Part shown: positions 1 to 11,559 of the stretch, piece by piece
How the letters are laid out: each line of letters opens with the position of its first letter
Numbering within the stretch: the first letter of the stretch is position 1
Source of the DNA: Polytrichum commune
Lineage: Eukaryota > Streptophyta > Polytrichopsida > Polytrichales > Polytrichaceae
Length of the DNA stretch: 64,000 nucleotides
Direction: 5' to 3'
Assembly: GCA_950295325.1 (NCBI GenBank)
Contig: OX485806.1
Coordinates: forward strand, 10,540,001-10,604,000
Notes under the pieces: model-generated
The model's database searches: none
The model's input: only the letters and a program-made list of their open reading frames with translations
What the model was told of the DNA's origin: nothing
Position numbers and translations under genes: made by a program

Positions 1-189
1 GATTACATTTGTCACTGCCTGTGAGCATAGGCAATCTGCTTAATGAAAAACATCTTCCTCTTACTTCAAGAATATCATCAAAGACATATAATATCTAATC
101 AATCACAAAAATCAAGCCATGATCTTTAGGGAACAGTTGCAATTGAAATTGATCTTTTTCATACAGCTAAGGTTGAAGAAAAATACCAC

Positions 190-2470
190 AGAAGTGAGGC
201 GCTCATCCCAGTAGACATATGAAAGATTTGGGAATCTACCACTCAGTTGAAGCTCTTTTGCAAATAACTTCACTTGTGCACCCTGTAAATCTCCAAAAGA
301 AACTGAAAAAGTTGCAAGTTGAACACAAAGATAACACCTACTAAACAACAGGACCAAGTTTTTCTGCAAACATGAAGAGATGCTTCAAGACATGTGTGAC
401 ATGTTTCAGATTTTACTAGAACAATATACTTTTGACCCAATGTAAATAAATAAGCCAGAGATCCTTGACTGCAGAAGAGTTTTAAATGCATACTCATTAC
501 ATCAATATATCACCTTTTAAAGTGAATTCCTCACACCTAAGGTAGACGTGCCTAATTCGGTTACCTACCTTACTTGGACACCTATATTTAAGTGGCATGT
601 GGTTTGGTGTGGCTCCAAGAACAATGAACCAAAACATATGTTTAAAAAAGATTGGACTGCATGCTCAAAACATGATAACCATTCTAGGCTTGATAATCAA
701 CAAAATTGGGAAGACCTACATGACCATTTAAAGAGCACAAGAATCTCCACATTGATGATAATTAAGATATTCATATGAGCTCCGAAAATTCTGAGGAAAG
801 TGGCTATGGCCTCGATTTGGAATTGCTAACCATTTTGTACTAATCGTGCATTTCATATCCTAGGAGAAGTGGGCTAGTCGGAAAAGTAACCAGTTAAGAC
901 CATCTACCATAGTTGACCAACCAGCTTACGATTTATCCTTGATATAACTGAAAAAGAGCAATTTTTGGTGGAGCCCAACCTGAAGATTTGTATATTAGGA
1001 AGGAAGCAAATACAGCATGGCATAGGAATCACAGAAAAACACCTGTTTGCCTTGGAACCCGGTCAACTCCAGGGGATAACCAATCACAAGTCCGGTGATT
1101 TTGAACTCTTGAATCTGTTGCACCATTATGAAAAATAGGTTTGAGTTTGATTACAGTTGTTGCATTTAGGCCAAAATCTCACCCAAAACATCAGTATAAA
1201 CAGCACGACACTGAGTACCGTAGGAGCGACACTAGTTTTATTTAGTTGGATGAACACATTTCGTAGGGCTTATTTGAAATTTCCCAAGGATGGCATCACA
1301 AGTTCAAACAGTAGATTGGAAATAGGCAATGTCCTATAAAAACGACAGACACAACATGGCATCACATCGCATTTAGTTTGTTGCTCCTACATAAAAAGCC
1401 TATAAATTGTCAAAATTTCATCCTCATGGCTCCACATGTTTTCATAAATTTCACTCTCACACATATCCTCCTGATAAATGGATTTGATGTCAGAAGACTT
1501 GGAAAAAGGTTGCAAACAACAGCAACTTCAGAAAACCCTACAAGTAGGATGGCAAGAAGACCAAGAGCTTGGAAAAAAAAACATAACCAAAAGCATTTGA
1601 AGTGTGTACCAAGCTTTCAAGGCGATTGATATTTTTCAGAGGCGTTGACTGGTTCCTGTACAATACACTGTCCACAAACACCACCATAGATTAATAGGTA
1701 ACTCCAGATTGAGAATTTGCATTACAAGTCCAGCACATTCAACCAAATCTCAAACCAGCCTGGACCTGTCTATCGTTTGGTTTCAGTGCAAACAAAGAGA
1801 GATTCATGAACATCACTCAAAATGCCACCAACAGAGGTATCCTTTAACTCAATGGGGCATTTCATCGGGAGTTGGTCCCCTATAATTTTCCATTGGGTGT
1901 TTTGCATAAAATATCAAAAAAATTTACCACTTCTGGTGCATGCTTGTAGGTAGTGTTTGAATTAGAAATAAAAGCAACCTGTTTCGTGAGGTTCGTTGAC
2001 GACCAAGATCATTTTCAGAGCTTCTCTTGGCATGCTAAAATGATTTTGACATTCAATGAACCGATATAGAATGTTCTTCTTTCAATCTACCTCCACACTG
2101 CTACCTCCAAACATGCACCAAAAACTTACCGAACATGGAAGGTCTTGCATGCAAAACAACCAACTCCTGACCAAAAGTCATATTGAGTTAGAGGATAACT
2201 CAACATGCGATTGATCCCCGTCAACTTCTTCAGGAAATTTTCCACTGAGGGGTTTTTTTTTTAAAAAAAAATTGCAAGCCCGAGTTATCACCTCCAAATC
2301 CATGGAGAGGCTCAAGAACTTAGGGAAGCTTATTTTTACCTGTGTGGCGAGGCAATGCGGCACTGGGCGTCGGAGATGGATAAGCCGATGTTGCGACTTC
2401 CGACATCTAATCCCAGCAAGCGCCCGCCATTTAGTCGCTGAAAAAGTTGCTTCAACGAAACCAGCTCCAT
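190..2470 (-). CDS. YqgF/RuvX-like putative nuclease, 3' end outside window
   Basis: Plant homologue of bacterial YqgF/RuvX (RNase H-fold; pre-16S rRNA nuclease or Holliday-junction resolvase-like). Four exons join in frame on the minus strand: 2340-2470 (ATG at 2468-2470), 1610-1667, 1043-1114 and 190-282, giving 118 residues; the remaining C-terminal exon(s) should lie left of position 1. Visible motifs are GLDVGSRNIGL (residues 20-30, first catalytic Asp at 22), LVIGYPLE (72-79) and YWDERLTS (111-118, last catalytic acid at 113), in the family order. The donor after exon 4 is ambiguous (after 190 or after 187). Introns 1 and 3 hold interspersed repeats. In plants the product is usually organellar, but the short leader here does not settle targeting. 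The family assignment rests on the motifs and is secure; the biochemical role is inferred. Confidence 0.85.
537..880 (-). repeat. R1 interspersed repeat, copy in intron 3 of the YqgF-like gene
   Basis: Copy of a roughly 350-400 bp dispersed repeat family. It reads as the reverse complement of the copies at 16565-16940 and 53038-53395, with shared blocks such as TTGGACT and CATTCTAGG. No coding capacity is visible. Confidence 0.75.
1834..2201. mobile_element. PAL1 palindromic MITE, copy 1 (YqgF-like intron 1)
   Basis: A 368-bp non-coding element whose two halves are imperfect reverse complements of each other over nearly the whole length. It starts GAGGTATCCTTTAACTCAAT and its far end, read on the other strand, starts GAGTTATCCTCTAACTCAAT. 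Three more copies occur at 14715-15060, 16127-16412 and 53974-54312. The superfamily cannot be assigned because no target duplication is clear. Confidence 0.85.
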
Positions 2471-2495
2471 GTTCTCCAACAAGCAATTGAACCCT

Positions 2496-2513
2496 TAAAC
2501 CCTAAACCCTAAC
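2496..2513 (-). promoter_or_regulatory. telo-box motif upstream of the YqgF-like gene
   Basis: Two AAACCCTAA-type units in tandem lie 26-43 bp upstream of the ATG. Telo-boxes are known in plant promoters and 5' UTRs of translation-related genes; the role here is inferred. Confidence 0.5.
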
Positions 2514-2732
2514 TCCTATATCCTAAAATCCTAAATCCCACCACTCGAATCAAACCCTGAGCATTTATCACCCATCCTTCACCTCCGATTCATCCTCTGC
2601 GTGATTCAACTTGATGATCTTTTGTTGCTCGGATTCTTCACAAACTGATGCTTCCAATTCTCTTCGATCATCACGACTGGATCGAAGCTTCAAGGCCGCA
2701 CCATAAGAAGCAACTCTACGCTCGAACTTGAA

Positions 2733-2960
2733 GGCCTGTGACCATTATAATTTAAAATCTCTTATTGATGGAAATTGCTGAGACCGTCCCACTTCACTTT
2801 ATGGTAGAGCTTAAAGACCTTTAGGACCAAGTAAGTTTGAATAGATGAACAACCCTACATGGAGTCCTACATGGCATGGGATGACTGATAATGTTTCATG
2901 ATCTACTAGGTTTTGCATCTAGCTCGCCTTAAAGAGATGGCAACACCAATTAGAGACATG
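2733..2960 (+). repeat. Fragment of the GGGCCACTTCACAC element family (R4)
   Basis: Matches, in the same orientation, the left parts of the elements at 40786-41359 and 46256-46754 (shared GGCCTGTGACCATT and GAGTCCTACATGGC blocks). It lacks recognisable terminal inverted repeats, so it is a truncated relic. Confidence 0.6.
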
Positions 2961-3589
2961 ACACTTCAAAATTTCATAACCCTAGATTTATTATAACTTA
3001 TTTTGGTGAAAAGGGTCTACATGATTAGGTTGCTTATGGACTTAAAATTTGGTTGAGAGTGTGATTATGTAAAATTTTACACTACACATGGACACACAAA
3101 ATTCAATCTCAATTTTCCATGGTATTACCTTCGGATGCCTTCCCTATTTCATGGTCAAAGCCCATAGGCATTGTGTGATTTGGCCCTTTCACACTCTTAT
3201 TACTTTTATTGGTCTCCCATGTAGTATATACTTTCTGCAAATGGAGAAGTAATTTTACATGTAACCCCATTGTCCTATGGGCATGGTTGCAGATGCTCTA
3301 TGAACAAATACTTTATTTGATACGGACCCCCTTTTGGTGACTGGAGTTCTTTTTATGTGGGACACACTAAGGTAAATGAGCCTGAACCAAATATTTTCTT
3401 TGTTTATCCGACTTCTCCTAGGATTTAAAGCACGCGATTAAGACAGAGAATCAAAGCCATAGTCATTTTTCTTGTAATCTCTAGAGCTCATACAAATGTC
3501 TTATTCATACTAAAGTGAAGATTTAAAAATTACCAAAAAAATAAAAAATAAAAAATAAAAAATCATACGTGATCATATAGGTCCTCCCC

Positions 3590-3770
3590 TAGGAGCAATT
3601 TTGTTAGACGTAGAATCTAAAATAATTAGCAAATATGCAGCATGTAGTCCGTCCTCTTTTCAAAACATACATTTGTGGTGTACATGCTTGAATCCACACC
3701 TAATCACACACTACTCAAATATCAATGTCCAATTAAAACAAGAAATGAAAATGAGATAGTTTATCATCAA
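3590..3770 (+). repeat. R1 interspersed repeat, partial copy
   Basis: Same family and orientation as 16565-16940, recognised by ATCCACACCTAA and the TGTCCAATTAA-like end. Degenerate. Confidence 0.55.
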
Positions 3771-4983
3771 CCCGCATAGATGAGCAAAACTATAATACTC
3801 AAAATTATGTTTGAGATGTCATGATTGACAAGTGCAACTTTAGAGTGCAAACTTCTTATTGAACTTCCATCATGACATTACATAGTTGCCCCCTTCCGTT
3901 CTTTAGGCCCATGGGACCAAGGCCTAATATCCCAGCACAACTTGTGGGATGCAAATCCCAGCTTAGCCTTAGGCTAAATCAAGACTGGTAAGCGGCCCAC
4001 CACTTCTAGCTTCTGGCTATTGCCATCGGTGACTGGGCCAACCCTCCTACCATGTTGGACCCCACATGCATTGGTTTTAAGGGCCTAGCCCACTCCCCGG
4101 GCATGCCACCTTGATCGTCAGTTTGACATTAAAACATATATATGATGCCTAGTATGGGATCAACCAAGGAGGATTCGGCTTCCTACCCTAACCACCAATC
4201 TGTGGAGGTCCGTTGCACCAATAATCACTTAAAGCCAATGATGCTCTATGACAACTCCAATATTTTAGGTCCACTCCCCATCTAATTTATTTATTCTTGC
4301 AAATGAAAAGTGAGTCATCTTACATCGCTCTATTGGGAGGACATATTTCTTATGATAACGTGAACATCCCAAGTTGCATTGCCACACACCCAAGGGGTGG
4401 ACTCCTCATTGGATACCTAATGACATGTGTGGGTCACTATGAGATTAAACCCCCTGTATACGGGAACTTTACAAAGAAAAACGTATGTACACATACTAAT
4501 GGCATGCTAGAAAATAGATTCATGCATTCATACTAAGTTTTCCAAGTGATAATATGAAGGTTGGTTCTTAGAGGCCTTTGTGTAGCCAAAGAGGAATTTG
4601 TTGGCTCAATCCTAGCATTCTATTACAAGTTGGCTTTGCTCCGTAGCAACTTGGCTTTGCTCACTAATGACCCACCTATTTCATGTTTGCGACCTAGCTA
4701 CTACCAGTTACCTTCTTACTGATGAGGGTTGGCATGCCTACTAACCTACCACCCTAAACTCTGCTTGGTTTTTGACTGGGCCTACCTGCCATCTCCTCCA
4801 TGCCAAGCCCGTTGGTTATTCTCGCCTAAATGCAAGGAAATCCTTAACAAGACCCATCCCACTCTAACTACTGCATATCCTAGCTACTAAGTGGAGAATC
4901 TCAATTATCAATATGGGTGCAGAAGGGGCCCCATTCTTTGTCTCAATTTATATGGAGAGTACAAGGGCCCATTCTATGTAATG
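3771..4983. other. Intergenic stretch, no gene recognised
   Basis: Only short random reading frames are present; none shows a known motif. The stretch ends at the 5-bp target duplication of the copia element. Confidence 0.6.
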
Positions 4984-4988
4984 GTATG

Positions 4989-5386
4989 TGTTAAGAGTGA
5001 CGAAACCAGGTGCATAATGAAACAGAGTAACGGTGCTAATTCAAACTCTTGAACTATCTTGATCAAGGGGGGAACTACCCTTATATATAATTTGGCTCGA
5101 CACATGGACTAGGTCCAAGTGTCGGCACCTGGTTACACCGTGGACTAGCTACCTCAGTGGGAATATTCTAGCTCGGCCTCGGTCTCATACACCAAGACCG
5201 AGGCCCTTAACTAATTGTTTGCTCATAAGTTGAGATACCTTGGACTTGTGTGCACGGCCTCCTACCGGCGGCCGCCACTTTACTTAAGGTGGCTAATGCC
5301 CATGTGGAACTAATTAATACCGATTAGCTTCCATATTAGATGACGGTTAACATAGGTTGCCTAAGTGCTTATCCATTATCTTAACA
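4989..5386 (-). repeat. 3' LTR of the copia element
   Basis: 398 bp, aligned without gaps to 11155-11552 with about 19 mismatches by hand count, most of them transitions. Confidence 0.93.
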
Positions 5387-5473
5387 CTCCTCCTCAATCT
5401 AGGATTAACCTCATTAAAAACTTTCTCAAGTAAAACCCGGCTCGGGACAAAAATCTTGAGGAAGAAATGAGTA

Positions 5474-6187
5474 TTAATATTTGGAAGAGTCTAAGTCTTG
5501 GAGTGGCCTCATCCCGGCGGCATGTAACAATTTCTTATGCTTATATGCCGGGAGAGCTTTGGTAAGCATATCGGCTATATTATGTTCCGATTCTATCTTT
5601 CGGATCTCTAGTTGACCTTTGTTTATCAAGTCTTGAGAGAAACTAAAGATATGGGGACTAATATATTTAGTCTAGTCGGCTTTGATGAAGCCCGAAGATA
5701 TTTGTTGTATGCAAGCGGCATTATCTTCGAAGATGACTATTGGTTTCTCCTCCTCCTGGATCTTACATTGTTGCCTTATGATCTTTTCGATGGTGCGCAA
5801 CCAGACGCATTCGCGGGCGGCTTCATGGAAGGCTAGCAATTCGGCGTGGTTCGTCGATGTTGTGGTTACGGTCTGTTTTGTGGACTTCCACGAGATGGGC
5901 GCTCCACACTTCAGGAAAATGTATTTGGTTTGAGATTTTCCCGCACTCGGGTCGGTTCGGAATCATGAATTTACAAAACCTATCACCTCGGATTTATTAG
6001 ACTTTTAGTAATATAGTCCGAGGTCGAATGTACCTCGTAAATACCGTAGGAGGTGCTTGACTTCATTCCAATGCCGCATCGTTGGATTTTGGCTATGCCT
6101 AGCGAAGATGCTTGTGGCGAATGCGATGTTGGGTCGAGTGTGGGTCGTTAGGTAGGTGAAGGAACCAACCGCGGTGAGGTACTTTTG
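5474..6187 (-). pseudogene. Copia RNase H domain, defective
   Basis: On the minus strand the region contains the RNase H landmarks EDNAACIQ and the terminal HNIADMLTKALP, typical of copia polyproteins, and reaches a terminal stop at 5474-5476. An in-frame TAG at 5672-5674 interrupts the domain. The polypurine tract and 3' LTR follow, as expected. Confidence 0.8.
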
Positions 6188-7074
6188 CTAATCTATCACC
6201 TTCTCCTCCTCCTCACGAGGTTGGTACGGGTCTTCGTCCGTCTTGCTCCTCCCGATCATTGGCGCGGCCAATGGGTTGGCGTCCTCCATCTGAAACATTT
6301 TGAACACTTTCTGGACGTATGCATGTTGGTGCAGGAATATGCCATCCGGCATGTGATGGACTTGAAGTCCCAAGCAAAAGATCATGGGCCAAGACATTTC
6401 ATATCAAATTTGCTTGTTAAAATGTCTTGGGCGAATTTGCACATCTCGGGTGTTCCGATGACGTTCAAATCGTCGACATATGTGGCAATGATTTCAAAAC
6501 CATCATTGGTGCAATATGTAAAAATGCAGGGTAGGGTAGGGTTGTGAATGAAACCTTGAGATATTAGGAAGTGGCACAAGTGGTGATACCAGGCTCGGCC
6601 TGACTGCTTGAGGCCGTATAAAGCCTTGCAGATCCTTAGGCCTACAAACCGTCCCGGTTTGGGCTTAGGCACGGATTCTAGGAATCCGGGTGGTGGGTTG
6701 ATATACAAGATTGAATCCAAAGTACCGTGTAGGTACGCAATTACCACATCCAGTAAGTATATCTTGATAGCAAGATGGACTGTTAAGGCAAGCAAGTACC
6801 TGAAGGAGACACAGTCCATCACAGGTGAATAGGTTTGGTCGAAATCAACTCCAGGACGTTGGGTGAAACCTTGAGCTACCAGCCTTACCTTATATTTTAC
6901 CACTTGGCCTTGGGAGTCTAATTTTCGGGTGAAAATTAGCTTGTGGCCAATTGGCGGTTTCTCGAGGTCGTCCGCAATGTCCGAAAACACATCGTGTTTT
7001 CGGAGAAAGGCATGTTCGGCCTCTAAGGCCGATTTCCAACTTGGCCGATCCGCCCTCTTTTTGGCTTGTTCCAA
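6188..7074 (-). pseudogene. Copia reverse transcriptase, frameshifted
   Basis: Minus-strand frames 6382-7074 and 6188-6397 together cover the reverse transcriptase. Visible motifs are KVRLVAQGF, QTYSPV, the CKALYGLKQSGRAWY block and the active-site YVDD. The otherwise conserved DVKTAFLNG region reads DVVIAYLHG, a divergent copy. The frame changes once near 6390. Confidence 0.9.
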
Positions 7075-7103
7075 GGTTGAGGGATCGGTCTCGGGGCTCG
7101 AGT

Positions 7104-7703
7104 CTAAGGACTCGGTGGTGAAATGGACTTTTGGTTGTTTTGGTGTTCGGGTTCGGGTTCGGGTGGTTTGGTGGCTTGTCGTTTTTGAGGGAGGATATTG
7201 CCTGTGCCAGGGATGGCACTGTGAATTATCCTTTCCTCGGTTGAAAAACCGTCTGGGACGTTTTCAGCTAGGGCCTTAAGGTTGAGTAACTTGGAGGTTT
7301 CGGTGTTGGTTAAGGCCGTAGGTGGGTCGGGATTCTGTGTAAATGTCTCCGGTGCACCGAAGTTCAAAGGTGGGTTAGGCTTAGATAAGGGTATGGTTGG
7401 GAATACATGTTCAATGAACTTGCAGTTGGCGAATCTGACTTTAAGGAGGTTACCTGTTGCGGGTTCGAGATATCGTATGATTGAGGATGAATCGTACCCA
7501 ACGTAGATTCCCTTGTGTCGTTGGGATCCTAGTTTGTGTCTTTTCGGGTCGGATAGTGGTACCCAGACTTGGCACCCAAAGGTCCGAATGTGGGCAACAT
7601 TCGGGAATTTCCCGGATAGGAGTTCGTAGGGTGTTTGGGTGTTTAGTAAGGTGGGTCTAAGCTTGAGGAGGGTTGCGGCATGCAAGACCGCATGGCCCCA
7701 CAT
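7104..7703 (-). pseudogene. Copia integrase C-terminal part and linker to reverse transcriptase
   Basis: The minus-strand frame shows TPYELLSGKFPNV, FGCQVWVP and KGIYVGYDSSSIIRYLEP, the usual copia integrase C-terminal region, followed by a proline-rich linker. It overlaps the downstream reverse transcriptase frame with a phase change. Confidence 0.88.
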
Positions 7704-8200
7704 GTTAGATGGAAATGGAGTAGCAAGGGTCTTGCTACGAGTTGGATTTTCTTTACAAATGCCTTTGCGAGGCCATTTTGTGAATGCTCGTAAGGTACTG
7801 AGTATGATAGGCTTATACCGGATGCGATGCAGAAATCCTCAAACGCGTGAGATTGGAACTCTTACGCGTTGTCCATCCTTAGGTGCTTTATTGGGTTTCC
7901 CGGAAAATGGTTTTTGTATCTAAATAAGATGGATAGGAGTTTCGAGAAGGCTAGGTTCCGGGTCGGAAGTAGTGCGACTTCAAGATGGCTTCCCGATGCG
8001 TCGACTAATACGAAGTAGTAACAGAAGGTCCCCGAGGGTGGGCTTATTGGTCCACAAATATCCCCATGTATCATGAATAGTGGCGGAGGTAGTTCCGTGG
8101 GTAAGGTCCAATGTGACGGTCTCCTGATTCGTTTTCCCTTAATGCAGGCCAGACATTCTTGCGTCTTCCCGGCGTCGGCCGTTGTGAGGGTATGACCTTG
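7704..8200 (-). pseudogene. Copia integrase catalytic core, defective
   Basis: Contains CLACIKGK (second half of the zinc-binding region), the first catalytic Asp in HGDICGP and the second in LRMDNA, directly followed by an in-frame stop near 7862. Where the catalytic Glu normally occurs the translation reads NGLAK, so the third acidic residue appears lost. Confidence 0.8.
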
Positions 8201-8208
8201 GGTCAAAG

Positions 8209-8770
8209 CACGGGTAGGTCACTCTAAGGCATTTTTGTGCACCACGTGCGGCTGGGGGTTTTTTTGTTTTGGGGCTATTTACCTTCAAGGGCTGAATTAA
8301 AGCCTCCCTATAATTACTTAAATTTCAAAAATGGCCCATTTGTTTGCACCCTTCCATTACTTATATTGTCCAAATCACTGCAATTTTTTGTACTCTATAT
8401 TCATTTTAAGTAATAAAAGCTAATCTACTTCCTAACGCATTGACGAGTGTTAAGGGAAACCATGGAAACAAAGAAAGGTGCAAACAGTAATATCATTGCA
8501 AACAAAGTTATGAAGAAAACACATAGGAGACCATAGCAAACATACTAAATATACCTTCTAGGATTCTTATCTTCAACCCCTATATTAATTTTACAAAAAA
8601 AGAATGGCCCACATTTTATGTCCATCTAACTTATTTATAATGGGATTGTCTACATTTAATGGCCCCTTCATTATTTGGAATTCCTTTATAATTTTTATTT
8701 CAAATGATTTTAATCCTCTCTATATTATGCCGCACGTCGTTTTTAAAATGCACTAAGTGACCTACCCGTG
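8209..8770. mobile_element. hAT-like MITE nested in the copia integrase
   Basis: A 562-bp non-coding insertion with terminal inverted repeats of about 40 bp (both ends begin CACGGGTAGGTCACT when read inward and stay alignable to ACGTGCGG). It is flanked by an 8-bp target duplication, GGTCAAAG (8201-8208) and GGTCAAAA (8771-8778), with one mismatch. An 8-bp duplication points to the hAT superfamily. It separates the integrase HSRLGHPG part from the CLACIKGK part. Confidence 0.9.
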
Positions 8771-9526
8771 GGTCAAAAGGATCATCCTCCGGAATATTGT
8801 TGTTCCTGGATGCCCTAGTCTAGAGTGCCAAATGTCTGGCTTGGCGGCTTTAGTGTCTATAGACACTCCCTGCGCCAGGTTGCGCTCCGCTGTGGGACCT
8901 CTCTCCCACGCGGCCATGCAAACCTCTTCTTCACCTAGGGTGGGGCTAGATGCCAAGGGTTTTATGGCAACCTTGTAAAGTCCATTGAGGCCCGCGTTAG
9001 CGGTGGCAATGACCTGGGGTCCTCGCTTAAGCTCGATTACTTCTTCATCGCCCTGCATCGTTGTGTAGAGGTGGATATTCCTCGCCCTCAGATCCCGATA
9101 GCTAATCAGGCTCCTCGGCGCATCTGGGGTGTACATTGCCTTTTCGCAATTGAGGGGGAATCCCCCGGGCAAGATAATTGTTGTCCGGCCCTCCCGGAAC
9201 CTTAGCGTCCGGCTTCCGGCCATTGTAAGTATCTTACAGGTGGACCAGGAGTTCTGACTTTGGAAGTGGAAGAATTGTGCCTTCGTTAGGATTGTGTGAG
9301 TTGACGCGCTATCCAGGAGGGCAACATCTTGGGTTGATGTGCCTCCTTCCCGGATAGCCATAAAATTTTCCACATCAAAATAAAGATCGGGCATGTCTGA
9401 GGGTTCAATGTTGTAATTCTGCCTTGGTTTATTACGTAGCTCTTGCAATTCCCTGAACATATCTACAATGTACTGTGATGTCCTGCAATCTTTGCAAAAT
9501 GTCATTTTCTCCCACATTTGTGACAA
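8771..9526 (-). pseudogene. Copia protease and GAG-pre-integrase region
   Basis: The minus-strand frame contains the aspartic protease signature ALLDSASTHTI and ends with WHSRLGHPG, the first half of the integrase zinc-binding motif, just before the inserted MITE. Confidence 0.88.
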
Positions 9527-10504
9527 TTTCCCGAGGTTGTCCTAGCCTGTTCCTGCTTAGGTGGGAAGTATCTAGGTCTGTATGGGTTTCCTATTGCAGG
9601 TTTATTATGCCATTGAGGTGGAGTTTTGCGAAAAGAACCTCTTGGTGGCCTACGGGAGGCCTCTGTAGTGTGAACTTCTGCGTGGTGGTGAACTGGTAAG
9701 TCGTCCCGCTGCGGTCCCGCTCCCGCTCCGCGTCCCGTCCCCGGCATCGGTGCGAGTGCTCCCGTGGTTCCGTTTAGCTTCTCCGGTTCGACGTCCTCGA
9801 TCTTGGCGATGGTCGTATGCACCTCCCTCACTGGTCGGGACTCCGCGTTTCGTAGCAGGATTTGGTGATGCTTCTCGGCGAGCGATAGGTGAGACATGAA
9901 CTTCGAGTGTTTCTTAAACTTCATATTCTTGTATTGTTGTGAGAGGATGGCCGTTGCAGGTGGGAATGTCGAGAGGGTCTTCTCGATTAGCTCCTCGTCC
10001 GTGATGACTTGCCCACACAACCGAAGTTGAGCTGTAATCCGGTGCAGCTCCGAGTTGAATGCGGCGAAGTCCGGGAAATCGAGTACCCGGATGTTGGTCC
10101 AGTCCGCTCGAGCTTGTGGCAGGAACAACGTCTGTTCGTGGTCAAACCGGGCGTGAAGTTCCGCCCATAGTTTGGCGGGGTCCTCGATCTGCAAGTATTG
10201 AAAATCGTAATGCATGGTCGAGGTGGCGTCGAAGTATCATCAGTGTATGCCATTTGGCTGCTGGCGGGATCGGTGGTGTGTCGTCCGTTGGGGTGGTGTT
10301 TGTGCTGGGAGGTGGTGGTGTTAGAGTCTTGGCGAGGTCCTCAGCACTCAGTAACACTTTAGCATCGTTAACCCATTCTAAGAAGTTTGACCCATCGGAA
10401 CTCAGAGGTGCAAACATTAAGGCATGTATTTTGGATTCCGTAAATCTAGGTTTTGTAGACATTGATATTATGGTGTGTATGTCATCAGTTGATGAAGTAA
10501 ACAT
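9502..10504 (-). pseudogene. Copia gag (UBN2-type) with broken zinc knuckle
   Basis: Two overlapping minus-strand frames (10142-10504 and 9502-10215) give a UBN2-type capsid protein with LWAELHARFDHE, ITDEELIEKTLSTFP and an Arg/Pro-rich tail ending in the first half of a zinc knuckle, NCHKCGRK. An in-frame TGA follows at once, and a nearby 1-bp frame change is needed to reach the remaining knuckle residues. A further frame change joins the two halves near 10210. Confidence 0.88.
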
Positions 10505-11154
10505 TTATTTTGATGAGACAAGGGTACATACGGACAAGGGTGCTTAAATATGGTTAGTCGCTATCAACCATAACTATATATTAATGTGACCATGAACTTA
10601 AGTGGGAAAGGAAAGTGCTAAGTCTATATATATAGATAATCAGAAATACAACTTAGAAATGATAATAAGTAGGGTAACTTATATCTCAAAGTGTGAGTAT
10701 CAGGAAAAATTCAGCAGCATAACTTTTCTATGAAGAGGAAATCAGAAAATGCAATTATGATTTCTACTAAAAATTGGGCAGCATTTCGGTAATGTAAATT
10801 TTTATGACCTTTCTAGATATGGATTTCTGGAGTAAATTGGGCAACATTTCTGTACTAAAAAGATGATCCAGAATGTAGAGAATAAAGATGGTAGGTAGGC
10901 GCTTGAGTTCAGATGTAGCAACTGTCACGAAAATGACTCTAGATATATCTGATCTAGGTAAAATCTGCTCTCCGATAGTAGCTCAATAGTAAAAACTATC
11001 TATCTGGAGGTGAAAAGACTTTTTGATGCTCGTACAAGTTAAACATGCATGTCTATCTAGTGATCTCTAAAAAATGACCACTCAAGTGCTCTCAGAAGTG
11101 ATTGACTAACAATCTAAAGTGAACAATGAGGTGCTAGGAGCAGTGCCGATAACG

Positions 11155-11552
11155 TGTTAAGAGTGAGGAAATCAGGTGCATAATGAAACAGAGTAACGGT
11201 GCTAACTCAAACTCTTGAACTATCTTGATCAAGGGGGGAACTGCCCTTATATGCAATCTGGCTCGACACATGGACTAGGTCCAAGTGTCGGCACCTGGTT
11301 ACACCGTGGACTAGCTACCTCGGTGGGAATATTCTAGTTCGGCCTCGGTCTCCTACACCAAGACCGAAGCCCTTAACTAATTGTTTGCTCATAAGTTGAG
11401 ATACCTTGGACTTATGTGCACGGCCTCCTACCGGCGGCTGCCATTTTACTTAAGGTGGCTAATGCCCATGTGGGACTAATTAATACCGATTAGCTTCCAT
11501 GTTAGATAACGGTTAACCTAGGTTGCCTAGGTGCTTATCCATTATCTTAACA
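11155..11552 (-). repeat. 5' LTR of the copia element
   Basis: 398-bp partner of 4989-5386, followed by the target duplication GTATG at 11553-11557. Confidence 0.93.
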
Positions 11553-11559
11553 GTATGCA

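Larger units (their letters stand above)
4989..11552 (-). mobile_element. Ty1-copia LTR retrotransposon, complete in outline but defective
   Basis: Two 398-bp direct repeats (4989-5386 and 11155-11552) begin TGTTAAGAG and end ATCTTAACA. The element is flanked by the 5-bp target duplication GTATG (4984-4988 and 11553-11557). Read on the minus strand the domain order is gag, protease, integrase, reverse transcriptase, RNase H, which is diagnostic of copia. A polypurine tract (GAGGAGGAG on the minus strand, 5387-5395) abuts the 3' LTR. Next to the 5' LTR the minus strand reads CGTTATCGGCACTG where the primer-binding site should be; it is not a clean match to the initiator-tRNA-Met end. Every domain carries stops or frameshifts, and a hAT-like MITE interrupts integrase. 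Not mobile on its own. Confidence 0.95.

Noticed and set aside
2272-2490. Plus-strand frame opposite the YqgF-like first exon
   Set aside because: The minus strand carries the GLDVGSRNIGL motif; the plus frame is a shadow.
2491-2530. Interstitial telomere repeat
   Set aside because: Only about two AAACCCTAA-type units followed by degenerate sequence; better read as a telo-box.
5612-10547. Many plus-strand frames in the copia region
   Set aside because: All are antisense shadows of gag-pol; the domains read only on the minus strand.
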